The notes: generated by a model from the letters alone, not told the origin. Shown: positions 51,601 to 59,933, counted from the first letter of the stretch. The stretch is DNA of 64,000 nt from Pseudobutyrivibrio sp. YE44 (GCF_900104335.1 NZ_FMXT01000004.1:62001-126000), one strand, 5' to 3'. Made by a program: numbers and translations.

Positions 51601-52575
51601 TTATTCCAAATCCGTTAATGGCCAATACCAGATATTGTTGATTCTCTTAGCTTTGATACCAAGTTCTCTCTTGGCAATTTCCATGGTTCTTTTGGAAATA
51701 TCCTCTTCCTTGGCCATCTCGAAGACTTCAGTGCTTGGAATCATGTTATGATCTTCAGCCAGCTCTTTCAGAAGAGATATTGCTTTCTCCTGCTTATTGG
51801 CTCTCGGTGCTATTCCTCCCAGCACCTCGTCCGCTGTAATCTCATAATCACCTATCCACTCAAATCCATCTTCCGTTAGGCTGAATGCCTTAGAGTGTCC
51901 AAAAGCCGCCAGGTTGTTCTTTATTTGGACAACCGCCCTTAGGTCTGGCTCTCCTTCAATCCTTCCAACCAAGAGCACGCTCCTTGCTACCGCATAGAAG
52001 TCTATCGATCCCATACCTCGATATGCCGCCTTATTTCCGGCTGCTTTATTCATGTGACCGATTAGGAGTATGGCACATTTGTGCTTCTCTGCCAGAGCTG
52101 CTAGTCGCTTTGTCATATCCCTTGCTTCATTCGCTCTGTTCATATCCATTCCGCCTCCAAGATATGCCTGTATGGGATCAAGGATAAGAAGCTTAGCTTT
52201 TGTCCTTATCAATGCCTGCTCTATCCTCTCATCAACCATGGATAAAGACTTATCACTCTCATCTATCACGTGGATTCTAGTGCAATCCGCTCCGGCGCTT
52301 TCAAGTCTTGGCTTTACTGTATCTGCCAATCCATCCTCAGCCGTTTGATAGATGATGTCTATTGGTTCTTCACACTGCATCCCTTCATCCATCGGAACTC
52401 CTTTTGATAACTTTGCTGCAATGTTTAGTACCAAGGTTGTCTTGCCATCGCCGGGATCTCCCTGCACAATGGTCAGCTTCCCGTATGGTATGAATGGATA
52501 CCACAACCAGGAAACTTGTTCAGATTCAATGTCTGACATCTGAATAATGTTTAATTCTGCATTACATGCATCCAC
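51601..52575 (-). CDS. RepA-like RecA-fold ATPase (hexameric helicase type)
   Basis: A 324-residue cytosolic ATPase similar to RSF1010-RepA/DnaB-like helicases (AAA_25). VQGDPGDGKTTLVLNIAAKL is Walker A, KLLILDPIQAYLGGG is Walker B, and CAILLIGHMNKAAGNKAAYR the following strand. A C-terminal winged part ends in WYWPLTDLE. The first in-frame codon is TTG at 52590, but GGAGGTG is located after it; the GTG at 52575 has the proper 6-base spacing and is preferred. It likely supports replication or processing of the excised element. Confidence 0.85.
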   Translation of the reverse strand: MDACNAELNIIQMSDIESEQVSWLWYPFIPYGKLTIVQGDPGDGKTTLVLNIAAKLSKGVPMDEGMQCEEPIDIIYQTAEDGLADTVKPRLESAGADCTRIHVIDESDKSLSMVDERIEQALIRTKAKLLILDPIQAYLGGGMDMNRANEARDMTKRLAALAEKHKCAILLIGHMNKAAGNKAAYRGMGSIDFYAVARSVLLVGRIEGEPDLRAVVQIKNNLAAFGHSKAFSLTEDGFEWIGDYEITADEVLGGIAPRANKQEKAISLLKELAEDHNMIPSTEVFEMAKEEDISKRTMEIAKRELGIKAKRINNIWYWPLTDLE

Positions 52576-52612
52576 TGAAATCACCTCCAATTCTTAATAG
52601 TGGATTGAATTC

Positions 52613-52703
52613 AGCCGGAACCACTGCTATACTTAAATCAACCGAATTAACAATAGCTCCGGCTATTTGCTTACTCTCTTGTTACCAGCAAGAGAGTTTT
52701 TTT
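52613..52703 (+). ncRNA. Candidate plus-strand small RNA in the RepA-like gene leader
   Basis: AGCCGGA (52613-52619) pairs with TCCGGCT (52658-52664) and GCTAT (52626-52630) with ATAGC (52653-52657). A perfect terminator follows: ACTCTCTTG/CAAGAGAGT and seven T (52673-52703) on the plus strand. No plus-strand gene precedes it. It is antisense to the leader of the RepA-like gene, the place where plasmid countertranscript RNAs act. No promoter was identified with confidence. Confidence 0.45.
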
Positions 52704-52708
52704 CTTTC

Positions 52709-52945
52709 CTACACTGCTTCCGGACTGAAGTAACCAATTTCTTCCCATACCTTTCTGTCCGGACAATAGTAGTTGTACTCACTGGAATTTTCTTTCTTCA
52801 TGGCATATCCAAACTTGAATATCCCCTGTTGAATCCCTATTCGTACGAACTGTGCATCCTTGTGCATAGCTTCTGCAACCTCAGATATGGGTACATTTCT
52901 ACCGGTAAACCTTGGTAGTTCAACATAGAGCTTCTTGTCTTCCAT
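52709..52945 (-). CDS. Excisionase-like small DNA-binding protein
   Basis: A 78-residue protein starting MEDKKLYVELPRFTGRNVPI, then SEVAEAMHKDAQFVRIGIQQG, a winged-helix or HTH_17-like motif, and a C-terminal YYCPDRKVWEEIGYF. Such proteins precede replication genes on Firmicute elements and may act as excisionase or regulator. ATG at 52945 is used (GGGAGGTGAGAA upstream). It is divergent from the XRE gene, and both share an operator array. Confidence 0.7.
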   Translation of the reverse strand: MEDKKLYVELPRFTGRNVPISEVAEAMHKDAQFVRIGIQQGIFKFGYAMKKENSSEYNYYCPDRKVWEEIGYFSPEAV

Positions 52946-52967
52946 ACTTCTCACCTCCCTTCTGTAA

Positions 52968-53071
52968 AATACGAATTATCAGTTCGTATTTTGATAATAC
53001 GACATAATAATTCGTTTGTCAAACTTTATTATGTATATTTAATTCGTATTACGCTCTTGTAATTCGTATTA
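52968..53071. promoter_or_regulatory. AATTCGTATTA operator array
   Basis: At least five copies of AATTCGTATTA or its reverse lie between divergent genes: 52968-52978 (reverse), 52983-52991, 52996-53003 (reverse, partial), 53041-53051 and 53061-53071 (both exact, start-to-start 20 bases, about two helical turns). The XRE protein encoded at 53108 is the obvious candidate to bind them. Confidence 0.7.
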
Positions 53072-53107
53072 CCACGTGTTACAATTCAGGAAAAGGAGGT
53101 TGTCATA

Positions 53108-53623
53108 ATGGAAGACATCGGAAATAGAATCAAGACAGCACGAAAAGCTTTACATATGAGCCAAACAGATCTCGCCGATAAGCTTGGCAAAACCATGAGA
53201 ACCGTACAAAAATACGAAAGTGGAGAGATAGAGCCTTCTATTGCCATTATCAATGAAATAGCAAGGATACTTCAGATATCACCGGCTGAGCTTATAGGCT
53301 ATCAGAAGCAAAACATCCGGTTAGAAACACTATCTGATGTTCTGTACGTTTTAAACGAGATAAACAAGAAGGCTGGATTACATTTCGAAGTTGATGTGAA
53401 ACGTCCACCTAAAACAGAAGAATGGAGCTGTAGTCTCAAATTCAGCGGTAACGACAAACAGGCAGAAAATAACGCAGATATATGTCTATTCCTTGAAAGA
53501 TATGCTGATGAATGGGAAAGCCTGGAACAGGGTTTCTCTAATAAAGATCGTTTTGACCACTGGTTCGAAACAGAATTGGCATACTACGCTAATGTAGCAC
53601 TGCCAGATAAGACAGATGATTAA
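53108..53623 (+). CDS. XRE-family regulator of the mobile element
   Basis: A 171-residue regulator. Residues 4-62 form a helix-turn-helix (KTARKALHMSQTDLADKLGK, TMRTVQKYESGEIEPSIAII). The C-terminal 100 residues have no recognised fold, with some similarity to sensing domains of phage-like repressors. It follows the operator array and precedes the integrase gene by 52 bases, with a strong AAAGGAGG ribosome site. It probably represses the divergent replication/mobilization genes and its own operon. Confidence 0.85.
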   Translation: MEDIGNRIKTARKALHMSQTDLADKLGKTMRTVQKYESGEIEPSIAIINEIARILQISPAELIGYQKQNIRLETLSDVLYVLNEINKKAGLHFEVDVKRPPKTEEWSCSLKFSGNDKQAENNADICLFLERYADEWESLEQGFSNKDRFDHWFETELAYYANVALPDKTDD

Positions 53624-53675
53624 GGTCTTACCTTTAATCATAAATTTTCCTGAGCACAAAGGAGGTTTATAAAAC

Positions 53676-54728
53676 TTGAAATTACCAAACGGATATGGAA
53701 GTGTTATGAAAATGTCCGGTAAGCGCAGAAAACCTTATATGGTGCGAGTAACTACGGGGTGGACTATTGACCCGGCAAAAGGTACCAAAAAGCAGACTTA
53801 TGCTGTGATTGGATATGCTGAAACTAAGCAGGAAGGTCTTCAGATGTTATCAGACTATCATCAGAATCCTTTCGATACCAAAGCAGCCAAAGTAACCTTC
53901 TCTGAGGTATACACAGCCTGGTCAGAAGCAAAGTATCCAACCATCTCAAAATCTAATGTTCATGGCTATAGTGCGGCATATAACGTATGCAATAGCCTAT
54001 ATAACAAGATTTTCCGAGACATACGTTTAGCAGACCTTCAAAACGTGGTTGATACTTGTGGGAAGAACTATCCTACTCTCCGCAAGCTAAAAGTCTTATT
54101 CAACCAGCTATATGATTACGCTATGAAGAATGACATCTGTAACAAGGATTACTCCGAATTTGTAGACATCATCAAATACAAGGAGAAGAATCCCAATAAG
54201 ATTGATCGTAGCGTATTCACAAAGCCTGAAATAGACAAACTGTGGACGCTTAGGGATGATCCATTCTATCAGACAGTGCTTATGCTGATCTATAACGGAT
54301 GTAGAGTATCGGAATTTCTAGATCTCAAAAAAGAAAATGTACACTTGGATGAACAGTACTTCGACGTTATTCTCAGCAAAACAGAAAATGGTATCAGAAA
54401 AGTTCCTATTGCTGATAAGGTACTGCCCTTCTACAAAGCTTGGTATGATTCCTCTGACTGTGAATATCTACTCCACACAGATGACGGCAAGCAGTTCCAG
54501 TACCGCAACTACAAAGACAGCTATTGGACACCTCTAATCGAAAATCTAGGCATGGATCATAACCCACATGATACAAGACACACCTGTGTATCAATGCTTG
54601 CAGAAGCACACGTAGATCCTACCATGATAAAGAAGATTGTAGGCCATGCAGGAGCAATGTCTCTGACAGAGAAAGTGTATACCCACTTGGATATTCAATC
54701 CCTTGTAGAAGCCATCAACAAGATTTGA
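53676..54728 (+). CDS. Tyrosine-type integrase of the rpsI element
   Basis: A 350-residue recombinase. Start is TTG at 53676, with AAAGGAGG 9 bases upstream. An N-terminal arm-binding domain (NGYGSVMKMSGKRRKPYMVR) leads to a core-binding domain (about 85-165). The catalytic residues are seen in NGCRVSEFLDLKKENV (Arg), HDTRHTCVSMLAEA (HxxR) and KIVGHAGAMSLTEKVYTHLD (GHA, Tyr). It is about 150 bases from the rpsI 3' end, where it would recombine. It differs clearly from the tRNA-Leu element integrase. Confidence 0.93.
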   Translation: MKLPNGYGSVMKMSGKRRKPYMVRVTTGWTIDPAKGTKKQTYAVIGYAETKQEGLQMLSDYHQNPFDTKAAKVTFSEVYTAWSEAKYPTISKSNVHGYSAAYNVCNSLYNKIFRDIRLADLQNVVDTCGKNYPTLRKLKVLFNQLYDYAMKNDICNKDYSEFVDIIKYKEKNPNKIDRSVFTKPEIDKLWTLRDDPFYQTVLMLIYNGCRVSEFLDLKKENVHLDEQYFDVILSKTENGIRKVPIADKVLPFYKAWYDSSDCEYLLHTDDGKQFQYRNYKDSYWTPLIENLGMDHNPHDTRHTCVSMLAEAHVDPTMIKKIVGHAGAMSLTEKVYTHLDIQSLVEAINKI

Positions 54729-54742
54729 TAAATGAGAATTTT

Positions 54743-54773
54743 GCTGTCTACCTGCTGTTTACTCGCTGTTTAC
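54743..54773. repeat. Right-end arm repeats GCTGTYTAC
   Basis: Three copies at 54743-54751, 54754-54762 and 54765-54773, each 11 bases apart. The same motif and spacing occur near the left end (44958-44977). Confidence 0.65.
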
Positions 54774-54825
54774 GGTACAAAATTTTCTGCGTTTCACCAC
54801 TACTTAATACTATTATAGATAAAAG

Positions 54826-54858
54826 AAAAACCCCAGAAACACTGAGTTTCTGAGGTTT
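54826..54858 (-). terminator. Terminator now serving rpsI
   Basis: AAACCTCAGAAAC/GTTTCTGGGGTTT stem (one G-T pair), T-rich tail TTTTTCTTTT on the minus strand. It lies within the element, so it replaced the original terminator now found at 44829-44868. Confidence 0.8.
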
Positions 54859-54884
54859 GTAAATTCTTTTTGAATCTCGAAAGA

Positions 54885-55280
54885 TTATCTCTTTGAGAAC
54901 TGTGGTGCGCGACGAGCAGCCTTTAAGCCGTACTTCTTACGCTCCTTCATACGTGGATCTCTTGTGAGGAATCCAGCTGCCTTAAGTGTAGGTCTGTACT
55001 CAGCATCTACCTCAAGGAGTGCACGTGAGATACCGTGTCTGATAGCACCAGCCTGGCCAGTGTATCCGCCACCCTTAACGTTAACGATAACGTCAAACTT
55101 CTCTACAGTGTTTGTAGCAACAAGTGGCTGACGAACAACTACCTTTAATGTCTCAAGACCAAGGTACTCGTCGATATCTCTCTTATTTATTGTAATCTTA
55201 CCTGTGCCAGGTACAAGATATACTCTAGCAACTGAAGACTTTCTTCTACCAGTTCCATAAAACTTTGTTGAATTAGCCAT
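54885..55280 (-). CDS. rpsI: 30S ribosomal protein S9
   Basis: A 131-residue ribosomal protein. [20 protein letters not shown], the [20 protein letters not shown] core and the conserved basic tail ending [12 protein letters not shown] are all present, so integration of the element kept the reading frame. The tail reaches the decoding site tRNA. It follows rplM by 13 bases as an operon. Its last codons form the att site of the mobile element. Confidence 0.98.
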   Translation of the reverse strand: MANSTKFYGTGRRKSSVARVYLVPGTGKITINKRDIDEYLGLETLKVVVRQPLVATNTVEKFDVIVNVKGGGYTGQAGAIRHGISRALLEVDAEYRPTLKAAGFLTRDPRMKERKKYGLKAARRAPQFSKR

Positions 55281-55293
55281 GATTTACCTCCTA

Positions 55294-55722
55294 TTAAAAT
55301 GTAAGCACTTCTGGCTTCTGTGCCTGCTGCTTGTGATCTGGTCCAGCGTAAACAAAAAGCTTTGTGTACATCTGACGTCCAAGTGGTCCCTTTGGAAGCA
55401 TGCCCTTAACAGCGTGCTCGATAACTCTATCAGGGTGTGTGTTGAGCATCTCACGAAGAGTTGTCTCCTTCATACCACCAACGTAATCAGAGTGATGATA
55501 GTAAATCTTCTGATCAAGCTTCTTACCTGTAACCTTAATCTTCTCTGCATTAACTACGATAACATAGTCACCACAATCAGCGTGTGGAGTGAAGACTGGC
55601 TTATTCTTACCTCTTAAAACCTTTGCAACTTCTGCACAAAGACGACCAAGTGTCTGTCCCTCTGCGTCAACTACATACCATTTTCTCTCAAGCTGAGATG
55701 GGTTTGGCATATAAGTATTCAT
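55294..55722 (-). CDS. rplM: 50S ribosomal protein L13
   Basis: A 142-residue protein with [40 protein letters not shown] and [20 protein letters not shown], all signatures of L13. Start ATG at 55722 has AAGGAGG upstream; the longer frame is an artefact of the structured leader. First gene of the rplM-rpsI unit. Confidence 0.98.
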   Translation of the reverse strand: MNTYMPNPSQLERKWYVVDAEGQTLGRLCAEVAKVLRGKNKPVFTPHADCGDYVIVVNAEKIKVTGKKLDQKIYYHHSDYVGGMKETTLREMLNTHPDRVIEHAVKGMLPKGPLGRQMYTKLFVYAGPDHKQQAQKPEVLTF

Positions 55723-55744
55723 TGAGAATTCCTCCTTAAATAAA

Positions 55745-55829
55745 TCTAAAAAGCTCCATGCTGGTGATGTCCGGGCACCTGCAAGGAATGTTATAGTAAA
55801 ACTCATTTCCGGGCTAACAGAAATAAGTT
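55745..55829 (-). promoter_or_regulatory. Structured leader of rplM, possible L13-type autoregulatory leader
   Basis: On the minus strand two hairpins: AACTTATTTC...GAAATGAGTT (55798-55829) with loop containing CCCGG, and GGTG...CACC (55763-55779) also with CCCGGA in its loop. They lie between the likely promoter and the rplM ribosome site. An L13 leader RNA is known in Bacillota. I cannot confirm a covariance match. Confidence 0.4.
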
Positions 55830-55888
55830 ACCTTACTACATCAGCCGTTACAGTATACTATACGAATCGACTTTAGTCAACCACAACT

Positions 55889-56623
55889 TTATTCATACTC
55901 TATACCTATCATCGTGAGACCGTGAGCTGGTGCGGTTGGGCCAGCAAGCTCGCGGTCGCGGCCTCGAAGAATTTCAAGCATATACATTGGCTCCATCTCT
56001 CCTGCACCAACTTTAATAAGGGTTCCAGCAATAATTCGAACCATGTTGTACAAGAATCCATCACCAGTAAGGCGAATATGGATTACATCATCCTCTTTGT
56101 ATACCTTTGCGGTGTAAATTGTACGAACGCGAGATTTAACTTGGGCCTTTACAGAAGAAAGGGAAGTAAAATCGTGCTGTCCGATTAGATATGCTGCCGC
56201 CTCATTCATCTTGTCCACGTCTAAGTCGTAATAGTAATGGAAGGTATCCTTACGCTTAGTAGGATCTGGCATTTTACGATTAAGAATCTTGTATTCGTAA
56301 GTCTTTCGACATGGTGCGTATCTTGGATGAAAATCATCCTCCACCTGACAAGAGTACTGAACCACAATATCATCAGGGAGTCTCTGATTAAGGGCAAAGC
56401 TGATTTTATCAGCTGGCATTCTTGAATTAGTATCAAATACTGCTACATTTCCAAGGGAATGCACTCCCGCATCAGTACGGCTGGCACCTATAATAGAAAT
56501 AGGCTCCTGCAAAAGATCTGTAAGAGCCTCATTAAGCTTTTGTTCAATTGTTATTCCGTTTGGCTGGATTTGCCAGCCACTGTATCCGCTGCCATCATAG
56601 GCAACAACTATCATTACTCGCAT
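55889..56623 (-). CDS. truA: tRNA pseudouridine(38-40) synthase
   Basis: A 244-residue enzyme forming pseudouridine in the anticodon stem of tRNAs. MRVMIVVAYDGSGYSGWQIQ and the catalytic-Asp motif ASRTDAGVHSLGNVAVFD are diagnostic, as are GQHDFTSLSS and DGFLYNMVRIIAGTLIKVG. It lies 1 base after ecfT, in the standard order ecfA-ecfT-truA-rplM-rpsI of Firmicutes. Confidence 0.97.
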   Translation of the reverse strand: MRVMIVVAYDGSGYSGWQIQPNGITIEQKLNEALTDLLQEPISIIGASRTDAGVHSLGNVAVFDTNSRMPADKISFALNQRLPDDIVVQYSCQVEDDFHPRYAPCRKTYEYKILNRKMPDPTKRKDTFHYYYDLDVDKMNEAAAYLIGQHDFTSLSSVKAQVKSRVRTIYTAKVYKEDDVIHIRLTGDGFLYNMVRIIAGTLIKVGAGEMEPMYMLEILRGRDRELAGPTAPAHGLTMIGIEYE

Positions 56624-56624
56624 A

Positions 56625-57425
56625 CTATAAAATTACCTTTGCTGCATAAAAAACAATAATAAATCCAAATATACAAATATAGGCCCTCTGATCTAAGGAG
56701 CTATATTTAAGTGGACGCATCTTTGTACGTCCTTCACCGCCATTATAGCATCTGGCTTCCATGGCAAAGGACAAATCGTTAGCACGTCTAAAGGCTGAAA
56801 CAAAAAGAGGAACCAAAAGTGGAACCATATTCTTTGCCTTTTTAATCAGACCGCCAGATTCAAAATCAGCACCTCTAGCCATTTGCGCTTTCATAATCTT
56901 GTCTGTTTCTTCTATAAGAATAGGAATGAATCTTAAAGCAATTGACATCATCATGGAAATCTCATGAACTGGAACTCCAAATCTCTTCATGAAGCCTAGT
57001 GATTTTTCCAGGCCATCTGTAAGCTGATTTGGTGTTGTTGTCAAAGTCATGATTGATGTGCCAATGATAAGAAGAATCATACGGCTAGTCATGAGCACTG
57101 CATTTTTAAGTCCCACATCAGAAATGGAGAAAATCCAGAAGGATACTAACTCCTTACCTGGTGTGAGAAACAGGTTAAATAGACCTGCAATTATAAGTAA
57201 CATGACAATTGAGCGTAGACCCTTTACCATAAATGAAAATGGCACATGACTCATTTTAATAATTCCAGCAAGGGTGATAAGCACAAAGCCAAATAATATC
57301 ACGTTATTTGCAGAAAATAAAGTGATTATAAAAACCAGCGTTGCAAACAACTTCACACGTGGGTCTAGTGAGTGAAGCACCGAATCTGCTGGATAATATT
57401 GTCCTAAAGTTATTTCTCTAAGCAT
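56625..57425 (-). CDS. ecfT: Energy-coupling factor transporter T component
   Basis: A 266-residue membrane protein shared by many vitamin importers. It starts MLREITLGQYYPADSVLHSL, then DPRVKLFATLVFI, which is typical. Four to five helices, then the coupling motifs AQMARGADFESGG and AMEARCYNGGEGRTKM (both Ala-Arg-Gly/Ala-Arg-Cys-type motifs that contact the ATPases). Lies between the fused ATPase gene and truA. S subunits encoded elsewhere would use it. Confidence 0.96.
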   Translation of the reverse strand: MLREITLGQYYPADSVLHSLDPRVKLFATLVFIITLFSANNVILFGFVLITLAGIIKMSHVPFSFMVKGLRSIVMLLIIAGLFNLFLTPGKELVSFWIFSISDVGLKNAVLMTSRMILLIIGTSIMTLTTTPNQLTDGLEKSLGFMKRFGVPVHEISMMMSIALRFIPILIEETDKIMKAQMARGADFESGGLIKKAKNMVPLLVPLFVSAFRRANDLSFAMEARCYNGGEGRTKMRPLKYSSLDQRAYICIFGFIIVFYAAKVIL

Positions 57426-57469
57426 ATTTTTCCTCTTTTTAGTCCAAGCCTAAATAGGTCTCGGCTATT

Positions 57470-59257
57470 CTACTTGAAGGCCTTAAGGATTGAAGCCTTA
57501 GCCTCTTCAACAGTGGTTGCCCCTGCATCCACTGCCATGCCCTCTTTTATTAAATCATTCATTACATAGGTAACCTGAGGAGCAGCAAGTCCCATTGCCT
57601 CAAGCTCCTTGTAATGAGCAAACACCTGCTTTGGTGTACCATCGAAGGCTGGCTTTCCTGCATCCATAACAATGATACGATCTACATAGTTGGCCACATC
57701 CTCCATAGAATGTGATACAAGGATGACTGTATCTCCACGTTTCCTGTGCATCTCTGTTATCATGCCAAGAATATCATCACGTCCCTTAGGGTCAAGTCCA
57801 GCTGTTGGCTCATCCAAGATGATAACTGCTGGCTTCATAGCGATGACACCTGCTATAGCTGCACGACGCTTTTGTCCACCCGAAAGCTCGAATGGTGAAG
57901 CCAAGTAAAACTCCTCTGGAAGCCCAACTAAGCCAAGGGCCTCATAGGCACGCTTTATCTGTTCCTTCTCATCTAAGCCCTGATTCTTTGGACCAAACTG
58001 AACATCCTTAAAAACTGTAGTCTCAAAAAGCTGATGCTCAGGATACTGGAATACCATTCCAACCTGTGTGCGAAGATCTTTTATATCGTAATCCTTGTCA
58101 TAAATATCCTGTCCACGATAGTAAATCACACCATCAGTAGACTTAATCAAGCCATTCAAATGCTGAACGAGTGTGGATTTTCCACTACCAGTATGACCAA
58201 TGATTCCTATAAATTCACCTTCCTTAATAGAAAGGCTTACATCATCAAGTGCCTTCACCTCGTAGGCTGTTCCGGGGCTATATTTATAGGATACATGATC
58301 TAAAATCAAAACCTTATCTTTAGCACCAGAAATATCGATGGCATTAGACACTTCCTTGGCAGCCTGCATTTCAACAAAGGCTGAAAGATTTGGAACAAAG
58401 CCACTGGCCTTGGCAGCCTTCAAACCGTCAATAAGCTCTTGTCTGGTAAGAACACACTCTGGAAGTGGTACTCCTGCTTCACGAAGTTCGTAAGCAAGCT
58501 GTGTAACCTGAGGGACATCAAGACTATGCTCCTTCAAAAGCTTAACATCCTTGAAGATTTCACGAGGTTTGCCCTCCATGAAGACCTTACCCTTTTCCAT
58601 AACAAATACATAGTCGGAGTCTACAACCTCTTCCATGTAGTGAGTAATAAGGATTACAGTAATCCCCTTTTCCTTATTGAGAGTGTGAACAGCCTGAAGC
58701 ACATCCTTTCTTCCATCTGGATCAAGCATAGCTGTTGGCTCATCAAGAATGATACACTTTGGCTCCATAGCCATAACACCAGCGATGGCCACTCTCTGCT
58801 TCTGACCACCCGAGAGCTTGTTAGGAGAATGACTCTTGTATTTGTACATTCCCACCATCTTAAGAGATTTTTCCACACGTTGTATTATCTCTTCTGTAGG
58901 TACTCCAATGTTTTCTGGGCCAAAAGCAACATCTTCATCAACCACTGAAGCAATTATTTGATTGTCTGGATTTTGGAAAACCATTCCTGCTGTCTGGCGC
59001 ACTGCAAAAGTGTATTCATCATCAGAGGTATTCATACCATCAACAATAAGTGTGCCTTCAGAAGGTGTAAGAAGTGCATTGATGTGCTTGGCGAAGGTAG
59101 ACTTACCAGAGCCATTATGTCCAAGAATGGATATAAACTGGCCTGGTTCTACGTTAAGATTGACATTATCAAGGGCAACCTGGATGCTCTCCACGTTGCC
59201 TTCTTCATCACGTCTTATATATTCATGTACTAAGTTTTTAGATTTGATAATCGACAT
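57470..59257 (-). CDS. Fused EcfA1-EcfA2 ATPase
   Basis: A 595-residue chain with both general ECF ATPases. Domain 1 (residues 1-275): LGHNGSGKSTFAKHINALL, LSGGQKQRVAIAGVMAMEP, CIILDEPTAMLDP. Domain 2 (315-595): GHTGSGKSTLVQHLNGLI, LSGGQKRRAAIAGVIAMKP, VIILDEPTAGLDP. In nearly all Firmicutes ecfA1 and ecfA2 are separate adjacent genes; here a linker of about 35 residues joins them without an internal stop. A TTG/ATG start at 59257 lies 18 bases after trmL. It powers vitamin uptake with EcfT. Confidence 0.95.
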   Translation of the reverse strand: MSIIKSKNLVHEYIRRDEEGNVESIQVALDNVNLNVEPGQFISILGHNGSGKSTFAKHINALLTPSEGTLIVDGMNTSDDEYTFAVRQTAGMVFQNPDNQIIASVVDEDVAFGPENIGVPTEEIIQRVEKSLKMVGMYKYKSHSPNKLSGGQKQRVAIAGVMAMEPKCIILDEPTAMLDPDGRKDVLQAVHTLNKEKGITVILITHYMEEVVDSDYVFVMEKGKVFMEGKPREIFKDVKLLKEHSLDVPQVTQLAYELREAGVPLPECVLTRQELIDGLKAAKASGFVPNLSAFVEMQAAKEVSNAIDISGAKDKVLILDHVSYKYSPGTAYEVKALDDVSLSIKEGEFIGIIGHTGSGKSTLVQHLNGLIKSTDGVIYYRGQDIYDKDYDIKDLRTQVGMVFQYPEHQLFETTVFKDVQFGPKNQGLDEKEQIKRAYEALGLVGLPEEFYLASPFELSGGQKRRAAIAGVIAMKPAVIILDEPTAGLDPKGRDDILGMITEMHRKRGDTVILVSHSMEDVANYVDRIIVMDAGKPAFDGTPKQVFAHYKELEAMGLAAPQVTYVMNDLIKEGMAVDAGATTVEEAKASILKAFK

Positions 59258-59275
59258 TGGTACCCACTATTCCTT

Positions 59276-59773
59276 TTATTCTTTCCAGTTGAGTCTATGT
59301 AAATTACCCTCAGTCTCTAATCCGAGGTAGTCATTTTGTCTCAGCGCTTCATATAAAATGATTGCCACTGAATTTGATAAATTAAGAGAACGTATATCAT
59401 GTCCCATAGGAATACGAACGCAATTCTCCTCATTGTCTACAAGAATTTCCTCAGGGATACCTGCGGATTCCTTGCCAAACATTATGTAGCAGTCTGGTTC
59501 ATAATTCACCTGAGTATGTGTACGCTTGGCCTTTGTGGTGGCCATATAAATCTTTGCATCTGGGTTCTTTGCTTTGAAATCCTCCCAGTCATCGTAACGG
59601 AAAACCTCAAGCTTGTCCCAGTAGTCCATGCCGGCTCTCTTCACAGTCTTGTCTGTAAGAACGAAGCCTAGTGGCTCGATTAAATGAAGACGTGTACCTG
59701 TGGCACAGCATGTTCGCCCGATATTTCCTGTGTTGGCTGGAATTTCAGGCTCGTGTAAAACTATATTTAACAT
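59276..59773 (-). CDS. trmL: tRNA (cytidine/uridine(34)-2'-O)-methyltransferase
   Basis: A 165-residue SPOUT methyltransferase that modifies the wobble base of tRNA-Leu species. Start MLNIVLHEPEIPANTGNIGR at 59773 is the true family N-terminus; the 19-residue extension comes from the upstream repeat. CYIMFGKESAGIPEEIL and VRIPMGHDIRSLNLSNSVAI are the SAM-binding knot motifs. The gene stands before the ECF genes on the same strand. Confidence 0.95.
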   Translation of the reverse strand: MLNIVLHEPEIPANTGNIGRTCCATGTRLHLIEPLGFVLTDKTVKRAGMDYWDKLEVFRYDDWEDFKAKNPDAKIYMATTKAKRTHTQVNYEPDCYIMFGKESAGIPEEILVDNEENCVRIPMGHDIRSLNLSNSVAIILYEALRQNDYLGLETEGNLHRLNWKE

Positions 59774-59808
59774 TCTAAAACCTACGCCAGTTACCGCCAC
59801 AAAACTCC

Positions 59809-59893
59809 GTCGGTCACGACTACAAGCCATAGGTATCTTCGTTCACCATGAAAAGGTTCACTTAAGATACCTATGAGCTTGATGTCTACCGAC
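59809..59893. repeat. Long inverted repeat between trmL and the aminotransferase gene
   Basis: The 31-base arm 59809-59839 and the 30-base arm 59864-59893 are near-perfect complements: GTCGGT, CAAGC and CATAGGTATCTT all pair; only about six bases do not. The loop is 24 bases. No T-run follows. It resembles a palindromic insertion (MITE-like) or a structured intergenic RNA. Confidence 0.65.
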
Positions 59894-59933
59894 TCATCGG
59901 ATTATTAATGACTACTGGCTTACTCTTTCTAAA

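Larger units (their letters stand above)
44894..54900 (+). mobile_element. Integrative mobilizable element in the 3' end of rpsI
   Basis: TTATCTCTTTGATAAC (44894-44909) and TTATCTCTTTGAGAAC (54885-54900, the last codons and stop of rpsI) are direct repeats matching at 15 of 16 bases. Between them lie an integrase ending 156 bases from rpsI, an excisionase-like gene, an XRE regulator, a RepA-like ATPase, a MOBV relaxase with oriT-like palindromes, and cargo genes for flavin chemistry. GCTGTTTAC-type arm repeats occur near both ends. rpsI 3' ends are known integration targets for Firmicute elements. No conjugation coupling or pilus genes are present, so transfer would need a helper. Confidence 0.85.
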
